From JACCVL01 sp963704295 (GTDB lineage Bacteria; Actinomycetota; Actinomycetes; Propionibacteriales; Nocardioidaceae): a stretch of DNA of 64,000 nucleotides. Below the pieces are notes generated by a model, which worked only from the letters and a program-made list of their open reading frames with translations, did not search any database and had not been told where the DNA came from. Location of the stretch: the NCBI GenBank assembly GCA_963704295.1, contig OY969884.1, positions 1,302,001-1,366,000 of the forward strand, in the 5' to 3' direction. This document shows, piece after piece, positions 61,001 through 64,000 of this stretch (its first letter is position 1; the number at the start of each line of letters is the position of its first letter). Both the position numbers and the translations under genes were made by a program.

Positions 61001-61150
61001 CCGCTGTACAAAGGAACCACAACTCCAGACCGACACGGCGCACGGGTACCCACGCGGCGATCCACCCTTCCTACAGGGCAGTCGTCACCGGGACACTCCC
61101 GAGGCGACGGTTACGAGAATGCACGCCTGGTAGCCCAGTGCGCCGTGCCA

Positions 61151-61185
61151 GCGAACGGTGTCACCCTCGCGGTGACGCCGTTCGC
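61151..61185. terminator. 15-bp-stem hairpin between convergent genes
   Basis: GCGAACGGTGTCACC pairs with GGTGACGCCGTTCGC around a 5-nt loop with a single G-T wobble. It lies between the HAD gene and the convergent conserved hypothetical, so it can end both transcripts. The rest of the 61001-61198 gap has no gene. Confidence 0.65.
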
Positions 61186-61198
61186 ACGTCCGGACCGC

Positions 61199-61951
61199 TC
61201 AGCTGAGCGGGCTGTCCTCGACCCCGTACGCGTACGCGGCCGCCGCGTGCAGCAGCCAGCCCACGACGCCGGCCGTGCCGCCGTCGCGGTAGCCGGCCAG
61301 CGCCCGGCCGTACGCCTCGACCGAGCGGGCGTGTCCTGCCTCCGGCACCGTGACCGCCGCCGGGTCGACACCGGAGTCGACCAGCACCAGCCGCTCCGCC
61401 GCGCGGGCCACCACACCGTCCCGGGATCCGAAGGCGGCGGCGCTGACGATCTCGGCGTGCACCACCGCGGCGAGCACCATCGCCGGCGCCGACGTGCCGG
61501 TCCGCACCAGGTCGCCGACCGCGGTCAGCCGCTCCGCCCCGGCCACCGACCGCGGCCGGCCGCGCCCCTCGTCGTCCTCGTCGGCGGCGAGGGCGTGCAG
61601 CCGGGCCAGCGCCTGCACCGGGCTGTGCTGCCACACCGGCAGCAGGCCCACCAGCTCGGTGGACACCCGAAGCGCCGCCGCGGCCGGCGGGTCGACGTGC
61701 CCGGCTCGCAGGTCCTCCAGGCTGGAACCGCTGCCCTCCAGCCGGGCGCTCGCGGCTGCGCCGCGCAGCAGCGACTCCACGGTGTCGGCGGCCGTGCTCC
61801 GCCTCAGTCCGCGGTCGCGCAGCAGCGCGTCCACCGCGTCCCGCGCGGCAGCCATCGCGGAGGGGACGCCCTCGCGCCGGGCCAGCACCGCAAGCGGGTC
61901 ACGGCCGGCGGAGGGGCCCGGCGGGACCGGCGACCGGTCCGGGGCGGGCAC
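61199..61951 (-). CDS. conserved hypothetical protein, Fic-N-like start
   Basis: This 250-residue helical protein has an early EGVPSAMAAARDAVDALLRD and ASARLEGSGSSLEDL that recall the N-terminal helix of Fic proteins. No Fic catalytic HPFxxGNGR motif is present. Its role is unknown. The GTG start follows a TACGCT box by 6 nt. It diverges from the methyltransferase gene. Confidence 0.6.
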   Translation of the reverse strand: MPAPDRSPVPPGPSAGRDPLAVLARREGVPSAMAAARDAVDALLRDRGLRRSTAADTVESLLRGAAASARLEGSGSSLEDLRAGHVDPPAAAALRVSTELVGLLPVWQHSPVQALARLHALAADEDDEGRGRPRSVAGAERLTAVGDLVRTGTSAPAMVLAAVVHAEIVSAAAFGSRDGVVARAAERLVLVDSGVDPAAVTVPEAGHARSVEAYGRALAGYRDGGTAGVVGWLLHAAAAYAYGVEDSPLS

Positions 61952-61957
61952 CGGCGC

Positions 61958-61963
61958 AGCGTA
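61958..61963 (-). promoter_or_regulatory. -10 box TACGCT, leaderless start
   Basis: TACGCT is followed by GCGCCG and the GTG at 61951. It is paired with the divergent box at 61970-61975, 6 bp away. Confidence 0.45.
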
Positions 61964-61969
61964 ACCCGT

Positions 61970-61975
61970 TAGCCT
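61970..61975 (+). promoter_or_regulatory. -10 box TAGCCT, leaderless methyltransferase start
   Basis: TAGCCT ends 7 nt before the GTG at 61983. No Shine-Dalgarno sequence is present. Confidence 0.45.
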
Positions 61976-61982
61976 CGCGCCG

Positions 61983-62729
61983 GTGGAGGAGCGGCGGCGG
62001 GTCGAGCACGCCCGAGTGTTCGGGTCGGTCGCCGACGCCTACGACCGCGGTCGACCCGGCTACCCGGACGAGGCGGTCCGCTGGATGGTCGGGGACACCG
62101 CGCGCCGGGTGCTCGACCTGGCTGCCGGGACCGGGGCGCTCACCCGGCCGCTGCTTGCGGCCGGGCACGTGGTGCTCGCCGCCGACCCGCTGCCGGCGAT
62201 GCTCGCGCACCTGGTGCGCCGCTCCGAGACCACCACCCTGGCCGCGATCGCGGCCACCGCCGAGCAGCTCCCGCTCCGGGTGGCCGCCGTGGATGCGGTC
62301 ACGATCGGGGCCGCCTACCACTGGTTCGACCCCGACCTCGCGGTCCCCGAGCTGGCTCGGGTGCTGCGACCCGGTGGCGTGCTGGCGATGGTCTGGAACA
62401 TCCGGGACGAGTCGGTGCCCTGGGTCCGGCGGCTGTCGGAGATCATCGGCCACGACGCGGAGCTGCCCGATCCCAGCGGCACGCTGGGCCTGTCCGGCGC
62501 TTTCGGCCCGGTGGAGTGGCAGCGCTACCGGATGTACCAGCCGCTGGGCCGGAGCCGGCTGCTGGACCTCGTCGCCTCCCGGTCGTACGTCGCCGTGCTC
62601 GACCCGACCGAGCGTGAGCAGGTGCTGGCCCGGGTGGGCGAGCTGTACGACCAGCGGCGAGGCGACGCGATCGGCCTGCAGATGCCCTACGTCACCCACT
62701 GCCTGCGCACCACCCGCCTGCCGCGCTAA
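61983..62729 (+). CDS. class I SAM-dependent methyltransferase
   Basis: This 248-residue protein has the Rossmann SAM site RVLDLAAGTGALTRPLL, the acidic VVLAADPLPAML, a motif II region IAATAEQLPL and AVTIGAAYHWFD, and ELARVLRPGGVLAMVWN. It resembles small-molecule (UbiE/Methyltransf_11) enzymes. The substrate is unknown. It ends 12 nt before the histidine kinase gene, so they may be co-transcribed. Confidence 0.85.
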   Translation: MEERRRVEHARVFGSVADAYDRGRPGYPDEAVRWMVGDTARRVLDLAAGTGALTRPLLAAGHVVLAADPLPAMLAHLVRRSETTTLAAIAATAEQLPLRVAAVDAVTIGAAYHWFDPDLAVPELARVLRPGGVLAMVWNIRDESVPWVRRLSEIIGHDAELPDPSGTLGLSGAFGPVEWQRYRMYQPLGRSRLLDLVASRSYVAVLDPTEREQVLARVGELYDQRRGDAIGLQMPYVTHCLRTTRLPR

Positions 62730-62741
62730 CGGACGGCCGAC

Positions 62742-63917
62742 GTGGACGAGCTGCAGGTCATCGGCGTCCTCGTGGGAGCGTCGGCAGCCGTGGCCCTCAC
62801 GGCCTGGTTGCTCCGGCACCGCCGCGACCTCGGGACCCCCGCCGACCGGGCCACCTTCGCCACGCTGCACGCCGCCTCGCTCGCCTCGCCGCCCCTGCGC
62901 GCCGGGCTGAACGCCGGCAGCGCGGAGCGCGCGGTGCGACACCTGCGGGCCCTGCTCGGGACGCCGGCCGTGGCGCTCGCCGACGACCAGCGGGTGCTCG
63001 CCTGGGACGGCGGCGCGCACCACCACGCCGACCAGCTGCTCGAGCTGTCCCGTCGGACCCTCGAGTCCGGGCGCACGCACGCGCACGGTGCCGGTGAGGT
63101 CGGCTGCCCGCGCGCCGGCTGTGAGCTGCGGGGCGCCGTGGTCGCCCCCCTGGTGGTCGAGGACCGGGTGGTGGGGACGCTCGTCGCGCTCACCGAGACC
63201 ACCTCGGCGGGGCTGGTCCGGGCGGCCACCGAGGTGGCCCGCTGGGTCTCGGCGCAGCTGGAGCTGGCGGAGCTGGACCGTTCCCGCACCGCCCTGGTCG
63301 AGGCCGAGGTCCGCGCCCTGCGGGCCCAGATCTCGCCGCACTTCGTCTACAACTCGCTGACCGCCATCGCGTCGTTCGTGCGAACCGACCCCGAGCGCGC
63401 CCGCGAGCTGCTGGTGGAGTTCGCCGACTTCACCCGCTACTCGTTCCGCCGGCACGGGGACTTCACCACACTGGCCGAGGAGCTGCGGTCGATCCGGCGC
63501 TATCTGGTGCTCGAGCAGGCCCGGTTCGGGGAGCGACTCGTGGTCACCCTGCGGGTCGCCCCCGAGGTGCTGACCGTGCAGCTGCCGTTCCTCTCGGTCC
63601 AGCCGCTGGTGGAGAACGCAGTCCGGCACGGGCTCGAACGCAAGGCGGGTCTCGGCCACGTCACGATCACCGCGGAGGACGACCGCACCGACGCGGTGAT
63701 CACCATCGAGGACGACGGGGTCGGTGAGGACCCGGAGCGGATGCGGCTGATCCTGGCCGGCGAGGCCGGGGACGACTCCGTGGGGCTCGGCAACGTCGAC
63801 CAGCGGCTGCGGACGGTGTTCGGCGACGAGTACGGGCTGGTGGTCGAGACCGCCGTCGGCGCCGGCACGAAGGTCACGGTCCGGGTCCCGAAGTTCGCCC
63901 CCGGCGTGAGCTCCTGA
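62742..63917 (+). CDS. LytS-type sensor histidine kinase
   Basis: This 391-residue protein has one N-terminal membrane helix (VIGVLVGASAAVALTAWLL) and a GAF-like sensor region with a cysteine pair (GCPRAGCELRG). The His_kinase domain has AQISPHFVYNSLTAIASF (phospho-His), N-box NAVRHGLERK, G1 DDGVG and GLGNVDQRL. It belongs to the LytS/YehU family, which lacks the classic H-box spacing. No response regulator is visible before the window ends. The start GTG 62742 gives the helix at once. Confidence 0.85.
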   Translation: MDELQVIGVLVGASAAVALTAWLLRHRRDLGTPADRATFATLHAASLASPPLRAGLNAGSAERAVRHLRALLGTPAVALADDQRVLAWDGGAHHHADQLLELSRRTLESGRTHAHGAGEVGCPRAGCELRGAVVAPLVVEDRVVGTLVALTETTSAGLVRAATEVARWVSAQLELAELDRSRTALVEAEVRALRAQISPHFVYNSLTAIASFVRTDPERARELLVEFADFTRYSFRRHGDFTTLAEELRSIRRYLVLEQARFGERLVVTLRVAPEVLTVQLPFLSVQPLVENAVRHGLERKAGLGHVTITAEDDRTDAVITIEDDGVGEDPERMRLILAGEAGDDSVGLGNVDQRLRTVFGDEYGLVVETAVGAGTKVTVRVPKFAPGVSS

Positions 63918-63933
63918 TCGGCACCATGGACCG

Positions 63934-64000
63934 ATGGCGCAACGACCCCGCCCCGGTGACAAGGACCCGAGGGTGCACGTCGAGACACGGCAGCAGTGGC
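63934..64000 (+). CDS. start of a further gene (cut by window)
   Basis: From ATG 63934 a frame reads MAQRPRPGDKDPRVHVETRQQ and runs off the window. The first residues do not look like a LytR receiver domain. Another ATG lies at 63926 in a different frame. The product cannot be named. Confidence 0.35.
   Translation, partial: MAQRPRPGDKDPRVHVETRQQW

Noticed and set aside
63934..64000. Response regulator following the LytS-type kinase
   Set aside because: The visible N-terminal residues do not match a receiver domain, so no regulator is claimed.

Overview
The window comes from a very GC-rich actinomycete chromosome. GTG starts are common, genes overlap by ATGA or GTGA, and the right half keeps the gene order known from Streptomyces (the bldG region) and Mycobacterium (the Rv3644c-Rv3661 region). 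A Geodermatophilales or Frankiales type host is plausible, but the sequence alone does not fix this. There is no integrase, transposase, CRISPR array or rRNA. One tRNA gene (Thr, anticodon CGT) is present.

Layout. Positions 1-16.4 kb hold a surface or exopolysaccharide locus. It has glycosyltransferases of the GT4 and GT28/MurG-like types, an MsbA-like ABC exporter (frameshifted as given), a sugar-nucleotide epimerase, two UDP-sugar dehydrogenases, a heparinase II/III protein, a deacetylase-like protein and three diverged kinases of the aminoglycoside-phosphotransferase fold. The first ten genes run on the plus strand with stop/start overlaps, and further enzymes lie on the minus strand. Positions 16.6-26.3 kb are mixed housekeeping and stress genes: cupin, YjbR, MFS exporter, RecQ with a phosphoribosyltransferase tail, carbonic anhydrase, hydroxypyruvate isomerase-like, DUF305 lipoprotein under a CsoR-like operator, dienelactone hydrolase and VOC protein. 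Positions 26.4-30.6 kb are a PTS-dependent dihydroxyacetone kinase operon (dhaK, dhaL, and a DhaM-HPr-EI fusion). Positions 30.8-36.0 kb contain a nuclease-like lipoprotein followed by a decaying stretch with two frameshifted genes, gene remnants and an AOC-barrel-like secreted protein.

Positions 36.0-44.7 kb carry tRNA-Thr, a secreted peptidase and the replication block ricT, holB, MFS-tmk fusion and topA. Positions 44.9-51.8 kb hold a GDPD-like protein, a sulfotransferase, the proton-pumping pyrophosphatase hppA, a BldG-like antagonist with its HATPase partner, and an inserted dienelactone hydrolase/ArsR pair flanked by 38-bp direct repeats. Positions 51.9-60.0 kb hold a MrfA-like helicase and a Tad-type pilus operon (ssd, tadA, tadB, tadC, pilin, TadE, TadE-like). 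Positions 60.1-64.0 kb hold a HAD phosphatase, a conserved hypothetical, a methyltransferase and a LytS-type histidine kinase.

Most unusual is an intergenic element between the sulfotransferase gene and hppA: four copies of GATCCGTCAGTT at exact 22-bp spacing, a central hairpin, then four inverted copies at the same spacing. A shorter tandem version sits at 13.57 kb, and a related motif lies inside the 5' end of ssd. A second theme is a set of genes whose start codon lies 6-9 nt after a TANNNT box, the signature of leaderless transcripts.
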